DNA of 58,226 bases from positions 1 to 58,226 of the forward strand of contig CAKZMZ010000403.1 in assembly GCA_937129345.1 (NCBI GenBank). Reading direction: 5' to 3'. The position numbers and the translations under genes are program-made. The first letter of the stretch is position 1, and each line of letters begins with the position of its first letter. The stretch is from an uncultured Thalassovita sp. (GTDB taxonomy: Bacteria; Bacteroidota; Bacteroidia; Cytophagales; Flammeovirgaceae). Below are positions 34,580 through 43,373 of the stretch, piece after piece. Under the pieces are notes generated by a model. It saw nothing but the letters and a program-made list of their open reading frames with translations. It was not told the origin of the DNA and did not search any database.

Positions 34580-36145
34580 TCAAGGCTGTTTTTTTAATAC
34601 CTTACCGGGGTTTTCATCATTGAAAACCCCTTTTTCTTTGACTGCTTTTCCATTTATCCAAATTTGATTAAAGCCTTCCGCTTCTTGAAAAGGATTTTCA
34701 AAAGTTGCTTTGGTGGTTACCTCTTCTGGATCGAATAAGAGCAAATCGGCTTTGTAGCCGCTTTTTAACAATCCCCTATCTTGTAAGCCGAGTGTTTGTG
34801 CTGGCAGATAAGTCATTTTTCTAATGGCTTCTTGTAAAGTAAAAAGTGAGTCTGAAACCACAAATTGAGAAATCATTTTTGAAAAACTACCGTAACCTCT
34901 TGGGTGGTTCATGGTAGGACTACCGTCGGAGCAAAGCATAGTTAAAGAATCTTTTAACAAATAATTTTGTAGGGTTTCATCCATAACAAAATAAGCAGCT
35001 GAGGCACCAGTGGGCCCTATATCATCTACCAGTACTTCTTCAAAACTTTTGCCTTTTTCTTTGGCAACTTGTGCCAGCGTTTTTCCTGTGTAAGGGGCCG
35101 TTCCAAATAGTGTGGCATCGGGGCCGTTTCTTTTATTCACCTTTTCTCTGATAAAATCCAATGATTCTTCCCGCCTAGTAGCTTTAACCTGCTCGTAATT
35201 ATTGGGAGCCTTTGCCCATTTGGGAAAAACAATGCCGATTCCTGTAAAACTCGCTGTATATGGATAAATGTCAGCGGTTGCTCGAATACCTTTTTGCCTA
35301 GCAACCTCAAAGAGCTTTTGTATCTCATTGGCCCTTTCTTCTCCCTTGCCGTAAACCACTTTTAAATGCGACGCATGTACAGGGCAATATTGGCCTAAAG
35401 AAAGTAATTCATTAAGAGAAGCTTCCATCGCATCATTATCTTCATTGCGCATGTGGCTCATCATTATGCCGCCATTTTGCCCTGTGATCTCGGCCAAATA
35501 AGCCAATTCGCCCTGCTTGGCGTACATACCGGGCGTGTATTCTAAGCCTGTAGTAATACCAAAACTGCCCGCTGCAAGTTGTGCCTCTAAAATCTCTCCC
35601 ATTTTATTGATACCTGCACTATCTGGTGTTGACTCATAGCCTACTCCGGAAAGTAAGCGTAATGTGCTATGACCTGTAAACATAATTACATTGGGCCTTA
35701 TGCCCTTGGCCTCAACCTCTGCTATCCATGCTTTCAACTCGGGTACCTCAGGGCTAAAGCCATCTTGGCCCAAGCAAATAGTGGTTACCCCCATGCTCAC
35801 AAAGTTTGAGAAACCTGGCGTTGCAAGGGGGTTACCATGGGCATGTGTATCTATAAAACCGGGAGAAAGTACCTTACCACTGGCTTCTAAGATATTTGCT
35901 ATTTGTATCCTCGTAGTATCTACCCTACCGATAAAGGCTATGCTGTCAGCAACTATTAAAACATCTCCTTTGAATGGGGCTACACCGCTGCCATCTATAA
36001 TAGAGGCGTTTTGTATTAGGTAATCGAATTGTGTTTGCTTTGCAACAAGCTGCTCAAATGCTACATTTTTTTCTGACGTACTGCAACTAAAAAACAAAAA
36101 ACAGCAAAAAATAAAGCTTACTAAAAAGCCAAAAGTCTTCTTCAT
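34580..36145 (-). CDS. N-acyl-D-amino-acid deacylase family amidohydrolase (lipoprotein)
   Basis: A lipoprotein signal ends at Cys21 (LFFSC). The amidohydrolase fold starts with the paired ligands H101-x-H103 (IDTHAHG). It continues with the HASHLKVVYG and TADIYPY motifs of the D-aminoacylase/dihydroorotase-like group and the C-terminal LCSDGSPTMNHPRGYGSF motif carrying the catalytic Asp. It probably removes acyl groups from N-acyl-D-amino acids or from D-containing peptides derived from the cell wall, at the periplasmic side. It is convergent with the SpoIIE gene, with only 7 bases between the ends. Confidence 0.92.
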   Translation of the reverse strand: MKKTFGFLVSFIFCCFLFFSCSTSEKNVAFEQLVAKQTQFDYLIQNASIIDGSGVAPFKGDVLIVADSIAFIGRVDTTRIQIANILEASGKVLSPGFIDTHAHGNPLATPGFSNFVSMGVTTICLGQDGFSPEVPELKAWIAEVEAKGIRPNVIMFTGHSTLRLLSGVGYESTPDSAGINKMGEILEAQLAAGSFGITTGLEYTPGMYAKQGELAYLAEITGQNGGIMMSHMRNEDNDAMEASLNELLSLGQYCPVHASHLKVVYGKGEERANEIQKLFEVARQKGIRATADIYPYTASFTGIGIVFPKWAKAPNNYEQVKATRREESLDFIREKVNKRNGPDATLFGTAPYTGKTLAQVAKEKGKSFEEVLVDDIGPTGASAAYFVMDETLQNYLLKDSLTMLCSDGSPTMNHPRGYGSFSKMISQFVVSDSLFTLQEAIRKMTYLPAQTLGLQDRGLLKSGYKADLLLFDPEEVTTKATFENPFQEAEGFNQIWINGKAVKEKGVFNDENPGKVLKKQP

Positions 36146-36240
36146 GAAATTAAAGGTATATTATAGAAAAGGTTCGTTGTTGTCTATGTTGAAGGAAATT
36201 ACAAGATGATCAATAAACTCTAATTTTAAAAAATCCTAAA

Positions 36241-36270
36241 TAAAAAAGGCTGCCCTAAGTGGGCAACCTT
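36241..36270 (-). terminator. Terminator of the coiled-coil protein gene
   Basis: Ten-base arms with one mismatch (36246-36255 and 36261-36270) have a 5-base loop. They are followed by TTTTTT on the minus strand, 28 bases after the gene end. Confidence 0.8.
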
Positions 36271-36297
36271 CTCGTTAGGATGCTCTCTGCATACAGA

Positions 36298-37206
36298 TTA
36301 GTCATTCAAGGTATCAACACTTTCTAGCTTTTGCATTACCTTCTCAACTTGTTTTTTCTGTTCTTCTATTTCTGCCTTTTTAGCTTCTTGCTCTTGCAAA
36401 TTTACGGGTATATCCCTTTCCGCCTCTCTAACTTTAGACTCAACCTTGTATTTCTTTTTGCTGAGCTTTTTGTGTTCTTTGTCCAGTTCTTTTTTAACGT
36501 CAGGGTCAAGATTTGGTATTGCTTTGGGTGCAGGTGCGCGGTCAATCTCATTCCCTTCTGAATCTAAAACAGGCACTGTCTTGCCATAATTAGGGTTATA
36601 AGCTTGCTTATTGGCATCTAGTTCTGCCTCAAGAGCCGTTATATCGCTCTCAGCCATGGCAATGGTCTTGTGCATTTTCTCATTCTCTTTTTCTAACTTT
36701 TTCAAATCTTTTTCTAAGTCGCTCAACTTCTTTTGCTCTTCTTCCAACTCATCCTCAACGGCACTTCTAAAAGCATCGAGTGCAAATTCCTCCATCATGT
36801 TGGTAATTACCAAACTAGCATCTTTATTATTGGAAGAATTCACGAACACACTGTCTAGCTCAAAAAAAGCTTCTACACGAGCACCTTCGTCTAGTTCAGT
36901 AATCAATGCATAAATATTTACAGGATTGTGGTGCAATCGCTCAATTAAAGCACCTGTTATAAAGACCTCTCCTTTCTTATCTTCTACTTTCTCCTTACTA
37001 TCATTATAGTTCTTAAGCATTTTTTCCCAAGCGCTTTCTACGTTCTTTTTTCTAGCTTGAGTAATGTTTACAGCATAGCCACTTTTCTCGCCAACGCTTA
37101 TGGTTTCAGTAATTTCAATTATATTAGGTGTATATGCGGGTTGGGCCAAAAGAGGATAACCAAAAAATACTAAGAAGACGAGTAGTAGGTAGACAATTTT
37201 CATCAT
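36298..37206 (-). CDS. Exported coiled-coil protein, 302 aa
   Basis: A signal peptide (about 1-20, cleaved after LLAQ) is followed by a small alpha/beta region (about 22-140). A strongly charged coiled coil (about 145-200) and a second helical part (about 230-300) rich in Lys, Glu and Gln come next, separated by a Pro-rich hinge (RAPAPKAIPNLDPD). No enzyme motif is visible. It could be a periplasmic spacer or adaptor protein. A minus-strand TAGTTTTG box (complement of 37256-37263) lies about 50 bases upstream. Family unknown. Confidence 0.7.
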   Translation of the reverse strand: MMKIVYLLLVFLVFFGYPLLAQPAYTPNIIEITETISVGEKSGYAVNITQARKKNVESAWEKMLKNYNDSKEKVEDKKGEVFITGALIERLHHNPVNIYALITELDEGARVEAFFELDSVFVNSSNNKDASLVITNMMEEFALDAFRSAVEDELEEEQKKLSDLEKDLKKLEKENEKMHKTIAMAESDITALEAELDANKQAYNPNYGKTVPVLDSEGNEIDRAPAPKAIPNLDPDVKKELDKEHKKLSKKKYKVESKVREAERDIPVNLQEQEAKKAEIEEQKKQVEKVMQKLESVDTLND

Positions 37207-37347
37207 TTATAAAATTTCAGTTAAAAGTATAAGCCGATTTGACTTGATTTAATTACAAAACTAATATACAAATTTTTGAGGAGCCAAATAGTATTTATCG
37301 CTGTATTGGGCTTTATCCTCGTTAATTTAAGCCCCCTACTCGCTATT

Positions 37348-38064
37348 TTAAAGTGTATGTATGCGCTCCATTAATTTGGTTTTGTATGTATTGCTCACTG
37401 GTATGATCTTATCTCTGATCTGCAGGTTGCCCTGATCAATATTCTCGATTTTATCTAATTTGATGATATAAGAGCGATGTACCCGCATAAATTCTGTTGT
37501 AGGTAATTCCTTCTCAACGGTTCTTAAGGTCGTATAGACCAAATACATCTTTTCATTGGTATAAATTTTTACATAATCGCCATAAGCCTCTACCCACAAC
37601 ACCGAGTCGTATTCTATTTTCACTAAAAGCGAATCTACTTTTACAAAAAGGTATCGGTCCATGCCCGTATTTTGATCGTGCAGAACACCTATCCCTTTCA
37701 TGCTATTTTCCTTCGCTTTGTTAGAAGCTTTAAGAAAGCGTGCATAATTTTCTATTGGCTTGAGCAGGTAATCTGTTACATCGTAATCAAATGCATCTAA
37801 AGCATATTTGCTGTTGCTGGTCGTTAAAATTACTTGTGGTTTTTTTACCAAGGTAGAAAGCAATTCTAAACCGGTCATTTCAGGCATTTCTACATCTAGG
37901 TAGATTAAATCTATGGTTTCTTTTCTTAAGAAGTTCGCTGCCTCGATAGCAGAGGTAAACTGAGCGCTCAAGGTCAAAAAATCGGTTTTTTGGATCAATG
38001 ATTTTAAAATAGCGATGGACATGGGATCGTCATCCACTATGATGCAGTCCAATTTATTTTTCAT
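37348..38064 (-). CDS. LytTR-family response regulator
   Basis: The receiver domain has phospho-acceptor D57 (YLDVEMPEM) and K102 (LKPI). It is followed by a LytTR DNA-binding domain (about 140-238) with the usual VEAYGDYVKIYT and FMRVHRSYIIKLDKI motifs. LytTR regulators act as direct transcription activators. The gene starts just one base after the end of the hybrid kinase gene, so the two form a two-component pair in one operon. Confidence 0.95.
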   Translation of the reverse strand: MKNKLDCIIVDDDPMSIAILKSLIQKTDFLTLSAQFTSAIEAANFLRKETIDLIYLDVEMPEMTGLELLSTLVKKPQVILTTSNSKYALDAFDYDVTDYLLKPIENYARFLKASNKAKENSMKGIGVLHDQNTGMDRYLFVKVDSLLVKIEYDSVLWVEAYGDYVKIYTNEKMYLVYTTLRTVEKELPTTEFMRVHRSYIIKLDKIENIDQGNLQIRDKIIPVSNTYKTKLMERIHTL

Positions 38065-38065
38065 T

Positions 38066-39964
38066 TTATAGAGATTTAAATTCTGCTTTTAATTTAATAA
38101 CCGCCGCATTTACCTGCTTTTCTAGGTCTGATATCTGTAGCTTTAAATTTACTGGAACATTTCCACTACTTAAAGTTTCTTCTAATTTTTCCATCTTTTC
38201 AAAAGCCCCCTGCATACCTACGTATTTCATATTGATTTTAGATTTATGTAGCATCTTTTGCAGGGCAAATGGGTCTTTGCCATCTTGGTGCTGTTTTATT
38301 TTTGCAAAGTCACTAGGAACGGTATCCAAGAACTTTTTGATAAGCTCCTTTATCAGCAAAGCATTGCCGTCAGATATTTTGTAAAGATAATCAAGGTTTA
38401 TTCCTGATTGGTCTGTAGGTACATCAAACCGAATAAGCTCGATCAAAGCATCGGGCTGTATTGGCTTAACAATTACTTTTTTTACACCTGCGCTCAGCAC
38501 TTCTTCTTTTATTGTTGGAGACATACTGCCTGTAAGCATAAACACGGGCTTTTTTTGGTGCAGTTCTTTTTTCTTCAATGCTTTTAGAGTTTCTAAACCA
38601 TCCATATTGGGCATGTAATAGTCTAAGATAAGTAGATCATAGCTATTGCTCATTAATTTTTCTATGGCTTGCTTACCCGTAGAAACGGCCTCTGCTTCTA
38701 TGTTGTATTTCTTACAGTAGGTTACCAATACTTGACAGTTGATCTCATCGTCATCGGCTATGAGCATCTTTTGTATGTGGCTCTCCAAAGGTAATTCCTC
38801 CGAGGGCTTATCAATTTGTTTTTCGGGTAAAAGGTACGGTAAAGTCACTCTAAAAGTGACTCCTGAGCCGCTCTCAGGCCTTATGTAGGTAATGTTTCCA
38901 CCAGATAAGTCACACAATTGTTTCACTATACTCAGTCCTAGGCCACTCCCTACATGGCCATTATTAGATAGTTGCACGTAAGGCTTAAATAAATCCTGCT
39001 CCTTTTCTTTTGCAATGCCAGGCCCGGTATCTATAACTGTCAATTCAATAAATTCTTGGTCTTTATCTGTAAGAGCCGCCTCGAGTAGTACATAACCGCG
39101 ATCAGTGAATTTTACGGCATTTCCGATAAGGTTGAATAAAATTTGTTTGAGCTTGGTCGCATCTAACTGTGCTGTTAATGGGAAATCTTCTGCATAAGTC
39201 ACTTTTATCTCTATGCGTTTTTCTTCGGCTTTATACCTAAAAGACGCGATTACTTCTTCAATTAAATCCTTAAGGGCCGTTGGTTCTGCTTGCCAGGTCA
39301 TTTTACCTGTCTCTATGCGAGAGAAGTCTATTACATTGTTAACGATGGAAAGTAAGTGCCTAGAGGTGGCCTGTAAAGCATTTAAGTATTTGGCTTGTTG
39401 GTGTGCTTTCTGTTTTTCGCTTAGAAGCGTGCTCAAACCTGATATACTGTGTAGCGGTGTACGCAGTTCATGACTTAGCCGGGCATAAAACTGTGTTTTG
39501 AACTCTTGCTGCCGCTTCAGTTCTTCATTTTTAAATTTGAGTAAATCGCGCTCGGCGTTTAATGCCCTTTGCTTCATTTCAAAAAACTCGCCGCTGATTG
39601 CCTTCTCGTTTCTGTCTTGTTGCAATTGCATGATCCGTAAATACATTTCTGTTTGATCATGAACCATCCAAAGGTTTGCTTCTTGCCTTTGCCAAAGCAC
39701 TTTCTGCAAGGTAAAGTCGCAGTAGGCTTCCTTACTTTGCTCCAATTGTACGTTCATGCAAGGGAAACTGTAGCTATCATGTAGCATCATTAAGGACAAA
39801 AGCTCGCGGTTGCTCTCTAAAAAGCTAAAATTCTCAAAGAGATTGCCTTTTAGGAGGTTGGGGGAAATCAACTGCCCTTCTGATTCAAGGCAGTGACCAT
39901 CTTGATCAAATACAATGAAATGGGCACTCGCTTTTAAAAAGTTTGCCTTAACGTCATTTAACAT
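38066..39964 (-). CDS. Soluble hybrid histidine kinase with receiver and Hpt domains
   Basis: The order is an N-terminal PAS-like region (about 1-110), a coiled coil (about 112-155) and HisKA with H165 (SHELRTPLHSI). The ATPase domain is complete (NLIGNAVKFTD, DTGPGI, GSGLGLSIV). A receiver follows with LILDYYMPNMDG, then a C-terminal Hpt-like helical domain with LHKSKINMKYVG in place of the usual AHxLKG. There is no membrane helix, so it senses a cytoplasmic cue or is driven by partners. The four-step relay should end on the adjacent LytTR regulator. The Ras-like GTPase gene ends 190 bases upstream on the same strand. Confidence 0.93.
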   Translation of the reverse strand: MLNDVKANFLKASAHFIVFDQDGHCLESEGQLISPNLLKGNLFENFSFLESNRELLSLMMLHDSYSFPCMNVQLEQSKEAYCDFTLQKVLWQRQEANLWMVHDQTEMYLRIMQLQQDRNEKAISGEFFEMKQRALNAERDLLKFKNEELKRQQEFKTQFYARLSHELRTPLHSISGLSTLLSEKQKAHQQAKYLNALQATSRHLLSIVNNVIDFSRIETGKMTWQAEPTALKDLIEEVIASFRYKAEEKRIEIKVTYAEDFPLTAQLDATKLKQILFNLIGNAVKFTDRGYVLLEAALTDKDQEFIELTVIDTGPGIAKEKEQDLFKPYVQLSNNGHVGSGLGLSIVKQLCDLSGGNITYIRPESGSGVTFRVTLPYLLPEKQIDKPSEELPLESHIQKMLIADDDEINCQVLVTYCKKYNIEAEAVSTGKQAIEKLMSNSYDLLILDYYMPNMDGLETLKALKKKELHQKKPVFMLTGSMSPTIKEEVLSAGVKKVIVKPIQPDALIELIRFDVPTDQSGINLDYLYKISDGNALLIKELIKKFLDTVPSDFAKIKQHQDGKDPFALQKMLHKSKINMKYVGMQGAFEKMEKLEETLSSGNVPVNLKLQISDLEKQVNAAVIKLKAEFKSL

Positions 39965-40154
39965 GAGCAGCTTAATATTTTTAAATGTATCTCGATCGAT
40001 TTATCTGATTTTCCGAGGTGTTTTCAAAAAAATGATGTAAAAAGCCACACTCATTTCAAAACTACAGGAGTTACGCAAAACCTCAAAAATTCCTTTTCAG
40101 TGAACCGCAAACCACACTCGATGAAACACAAAACATTTTTAAAATTCATCTATT

Positions 40155-40637
40155 TTACACAAAGTGTTTTGCTACTTTAAAAAACAAATCTTCTACCTGA
40201 TCAGCTGTTTTGGCACTGGTCGTAAAATGTACCTTAGTAGATACCTTGGCAATTATCTCATCAATTTCGTTATTTCTCAGCAAGTCTGACTTATTGCCTA
40301 CCAACCAAACAGGTATGGCAGGCAGCTCTAAAGATATTTGTTTTAATTCTTTGGTAATGCTCTCGTACGTGGCCGGCCTTGTAAGATCAAAAACGTAAAC
40401 CACGGCATGGGCGCCCAATTTATAAGTTGGAGGCACTTTAGTTTGTGAGTCCTCACCGGCAATATCCCAAATAAGCAAGTTCACACTTTTCTCCTGCACT
40501 TGCACCTCTTTTTTATCGATCTTTACACCAATGGTGGTTAAATACTGCTCAGAAAACTTTTGATACACATATTGCCTGATCAGCGAGGTTTTTCCGACTC
40601 CGTATTTCCCTAAAAGAATGACTTTTTTGCTGAGCAT
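40155..40637 (-). CDS. Ras/Rab-like small GTPase
   Basis: At 160 residues this is little more than the Ras core, with all five G motifs. These are the P-loop GKYGVGKTS (10-18), switch-I T35 in TTIGV, switch-II DIAGE (58-62), N115-K116-x-D118 and SAK (141-143). The position of the Ras catalytic Gln is Glu62. There is no C-terminal Cys for lipid attachment. Unlike MglA it keeps the Ras-type DxAG and NKxD spacing. Six bases separate it from the upstream partner gene, so the two are co-expressed. It is presumably a GTP-dependent switch in the cytoplasm; its effector is unknown. Confidence 0.92.
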   Translation of the reverse strand: MLSKKVILLGKYGVGKTSLIRQYVYQKFSEQYLTTIGVKIDKKEVQVQEKSVNLLIWDIAGEDSQTKVPPTYKLGAHAVVYVFDLTRPATYESITKELKQISLELPAIPVWLVGNKSDLLRNNEIDEIIAKVSTKVHFTTSAKTADQVEDLFFKVAKHFV

Positions 40638-40643
40638 ATCTGT

Positions 40644-41471
40644 TTAAAGTTCTTTAAAATAATTCTCTATTTGTCTGGTAAATTTTTCTTGAGATTGAGA
40701 AGTGGCACCCTCCCCCCTGTTAATCGAAGTTATTTTCTGTGCAAAGTCCCAAAGATTATCATCCAAATCTGATAAAAACTGCTTGTTGGCCACACCACTG
40801 ATCACCACTGAAATGTAAAAAGTCCGCAAATTTTTTAGAACAATACTCGCCGTTCCGTACTCTATTAGTTCCAATTCTTCTTGTTCCTTGGCAAAGGTAT
40901 CCTTTGCAAAGCTTTTTATAGCAGTAAGCATGCCTGCAATCATATCTTGATCGAAGGTATCGTTTTTGGCATAACTGCCCAATAAAATGCCCGAATGTTG
41001 CTCTATTATAAAAACCTGTTCAATTACTGGCTTATTAGAATTTGCCACCAAAGCACTTCCTGTTTTTTTGCCTGTAAATAGCGATTTGATGTATTGCCAC
41101 CACAGCTCAGGGGAGAAAGTTCTATCTAATTGAGCATCTATTCTTTCTGAAAGCAGTGCTAATTCTTTGGTCACATACCTTTTTACCAACTTGCCTGTGA
41201 TAGGATACAAAGCATCGATCATTTCGTCTTGTGCCTCGTGCATGCTGTTTTTAATGGCGTTGGCAATAAATGGAGCGAACAAATCTGGGAATTTTTGTTG
41301 TAATTGCCTTGTATGCTCAGAAAGTATAGGATCTACATGCGCTTTTAGCTTATGCTGATCACTCAACTCAAGCCAAAGTTTTTCTAACTCACTGCTTAAG
41401 CCATCTATTTGTGCGCGGTCTTTTTCTAAGATAAGTGCTTGTAATTGCTCAAAAGCTTCTTGACTTCCCAT
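40644..41471 (-). CDS. Longin/roadblock-like GTPase partner protein
   Basis: The ATG at 41471 is chosen, since the longer frame starts with TTG. The 275-residue product has an N-terminal helical half (about 1-140) with a PDLFAPFIANAIKNSM / MIDALYPITGKLV stretch. This recalls the N-terminal domain of certain OmpA-family proteins (IRKAIAEAL type). The C-terminal half (about 157-255) has strand-strand-helix-strand-strand-strand-helix order (VFIIEQHSGILLGSY, DMIAGMLTAIKSF, ISVVISG). That is the topology of longin and roadblock domains, which regulate or bind small GTPases. The gene lies directly upstream of the GTPase. The fold is my inference from pattern, without a structure prediction. Confidence 0.65.
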   Translation of the reverse strand: MGSQEAFEQLQALILEKDRAQIDGLSSELEKLWLELSDQHKLKAHVDPILSEHTRQLQQKFPDLFAPFIANAIKNSMHEAQDEMIDALYPITGKLVKRYVTKELALLSERIDAQLDRTFSPELWWQYIKSLFTGKKTGSALVANSNKPVIEQVFIIEQHSGILLGSYAKNDTFDQDMIAGMLTAIKSFAKDTFAKEQEELELIEYGTASIVLKNLRTFYISVVISGVANKQFLSDLDDNLWDFAQKITSINRGEGATSQSQEKFTRQIENYFKEL

Positions 41472-41713
41472 ATGATAGTTACGCAAAAATTTTAAACTAA
41501 CAGCAGATGGTATTTCTGCCGTAAATATCCAATACTTAGCCTAAGCTAATATAATAATTTTACTTAACTACCTGAATTGCTACGTTATGGGTAAGCAAGC
41601 ACCTAAAACTGGTTTTTGGCTGTCGGGGTAAGATGAGGTGGCTTTTTAATAAAGAATCTAACTGATGTTGGATATTTATATCATACACCTTTATAACACT
41701 AAAAATGCGGCAT

Positions 41714-42841
41714 CTATTTAGAAGCCTTATTTTCTTTTTTTTTCATGAGATTTTCTATGGCCTCGAGCATTTCGTTTTCAAGTTCGAAACGCTCTTGCTC
41801 GTTTTTGATCATTTTTTTCTTGATCTTTTTTACTTGCCCTTCAGGATTGTACATGTAGCCCAATCTTTTAATGAAATCTAGTAAGACCAAACCTTCTCTA
41901 ATTTTGGCTTGCGTGCCCTTCATGCGGAAAGATCTAGCCAGTTGGTTTACTTTAAACACCCTCAAAAACCTAAAAGACCTAAAGAAAGAAATTACTGGCA
42001 ATACCAAAATCAAAATATCCATCCAATTTTTAACACAGTAATTCTTTTTATCATCAGTAATAGAAATCAATACCATAAACTCTAAGGCAAAGCCAGCCCA
42101 AACCATGGCATGGAAAGATTGTAGCCAAAAAGGCAGATCAGCGGTAGGGAACATTTGCTTTGCTTGATCTATAAATTTTACCTCTATCAAAAGAGCGGGG
42201 ATCATAAGAAGGCCTAGCACTAAAACAGGTACTAAGAACTTTTTTCTCATAAACTTTTCTAAAGCGGGGTTTACCTTGCTCCAATGTAAGCGGGGCAGCC
42301 AAATTAATTCGGGGTTTACTAAAGACCCGATTGCCAGCCTAGACGGCGGAAAAAGCAAGGTCATGCCGTGCAAAAGCTTTAAATAGGGAGAAATGCCTCT
42401 CTTTCTCGCCAACCAAAGTTTGTATAAATATTCTATTAAGAAGATGGGCCAAATGCCCAAGGCAAGCCAGAATAACTGTACCGCAACTCTATTTTCTGGT
42501 TTAAAAGTCGCCTCTTCACTGCCATACATAATTAGCAGGCCACTTAAACCCAAGGTAAAAAGCGAAAGGTAAAACATAAAAACCGCTGTTCTGTGCTCAA
42601 AGCGCAGTAATTTATCGTTAGCAGTGACTACCTCTATATTGCTTTTTAATGGCTCGTTGGCCATTTGGGTGTCATTGGTAATTTCATCTATTAAGGCAGC
42701 ATATTCTTCTAATCTTGCTTTAGATGCTTCCATATTGGTTTCTATCTTCCCCACTATATGATTGATTCTAGATATTAAAAGCGCATTGTCTATATCTGTT
42801 ATCTTTTGGATCAATTGTTCTTTTTCCTTGGCCTCTGTCAT
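41714..42841 (-). CDS. Multi-pass membrane protein with voltage-sensor-like segment, no pore
   Basis: The ATG at 42841 is preferred over an upstream in-frame GTG. The 375-residue product has a cytoplasmic coiled-coil start (about 1-75) and about six to seven membrane segments from residue 86 to 300. The last three look like S2-S3-S4 of a voltage sensor: an acidic residue in FALEF (E254), NWMD with D275, then RSFRFLRVFK with R288, R291, R294 and K297 at every third position. An earlier WPIFLIEYLYKLW segment resembles another S2. There is no selectivity-filter motif (no TxGxG/TVGYG) and no pore helix pair. A charged coiled coil ends the protein. It lies upstream of the GTPase pair on the same strand. 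Confidence 0.6.
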   Translation of the reverse strand: MTEAKEKEQLIQKITDIDNALLISRINHIVGKIETNMEASKARLEEYAALIDEITNDTQMANEPLKSNIEVVTANDKLLRFEHRTAVFMFYLSLFTLGLSGLLIMYGSEEATFKPENRVAVQLFWLALGIWPIFLIEYLYKLWLARKRGISPYLKLLHGMTLLFPPSRLAIGSLVNPELIWLPRLHWSKVNPALEKFMRKKFLVPVLVLGLLMIPALLIEVKFIDQAKQMFPTADLPFWLQSFHAMVWAGFALEFMVLISITDDKKNYCVKNWMDILILVLPVISFFRSFRFLRVFKVNQLARSFRMKGTQAKIREGLVLLDFIKRLGYMYNPEGQVKKIKKKMIKNEQERFELENEMLEAIENLMKKKENKASK

Positions 42842-43011
42842 AGTTTTAAATGATTGCACAAGGAAATACACGCTCTCAGCAAATTAATATTATACCCAGG
42901 TTTTTTGCACTTATTGTTAAAACAAATCTAGCTGTATGCATACTAAGGTTTTATAAAATGTACCTTAATAACAATACGCTTAGCGAACAAACGCAAGAAA
43001 AAACCCACGCA

Positions 43012-43359
43012 TTAAGCAATTCTCAAGCCATTAGCTACCGGCCTTTCTGTTTGTAAAATAGTGACCGCGCCTGCTTGCCCAACAGCGCCCAACAACAAAA
43101 ACTCGCTTTGTATATTGGCAATTTGTTTTGGAGGAAAATTAATGACTCCCACAATCTGTTTGCCTATTAAATCTGCACAACTGTATTGTGCCGTTAATTG
43201 TGCCGATGTTTTTTTTACACCAAATTCTCCAAAGTCTACTTCAACTTTATAGGCTGGCTTTCGAGCCTCTTCAAAAACCTCGGCTTTAACGATGGTGCCG
43301 ATCCTCATTTCAACCCTTTCAAACTCACTCCAACTTAATGGCCTTTCCTTTGCTTTCAT
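43012..43359 (-). CDS. csaA: CsaA-like tRNA-binding protein
   Basis: A 115-residue protein that is entirely a tRNA-binding (EMAP/OB-fold) domain. It has the CsaA features VEMRIGTIVKAE, PAYKVEVDFGEFGVKKTSAQLT, LIGKQIVGVINFPPKQIANIQSEFL and the final ERPVANGLRI. CsaA is a homodimeric tRNA-binding and chaperone-like protein. It is co-directional with and 14 bases downstream of the GlmU-like gene. Confidence 0.95.
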   Translation of the reverse strand: MKAKERPLSWSEFERVEMRIGTIVKAEVFEEARKPAYKVEVDFGEFGVKKTSAQLTAQYSCADLIGKQIVGVINFPPKQIANIQSEFLLLGAVGQAGAVTILQTERPVANGLRIA

Positions 43360-43373
43360 ACAGATAATATTTT

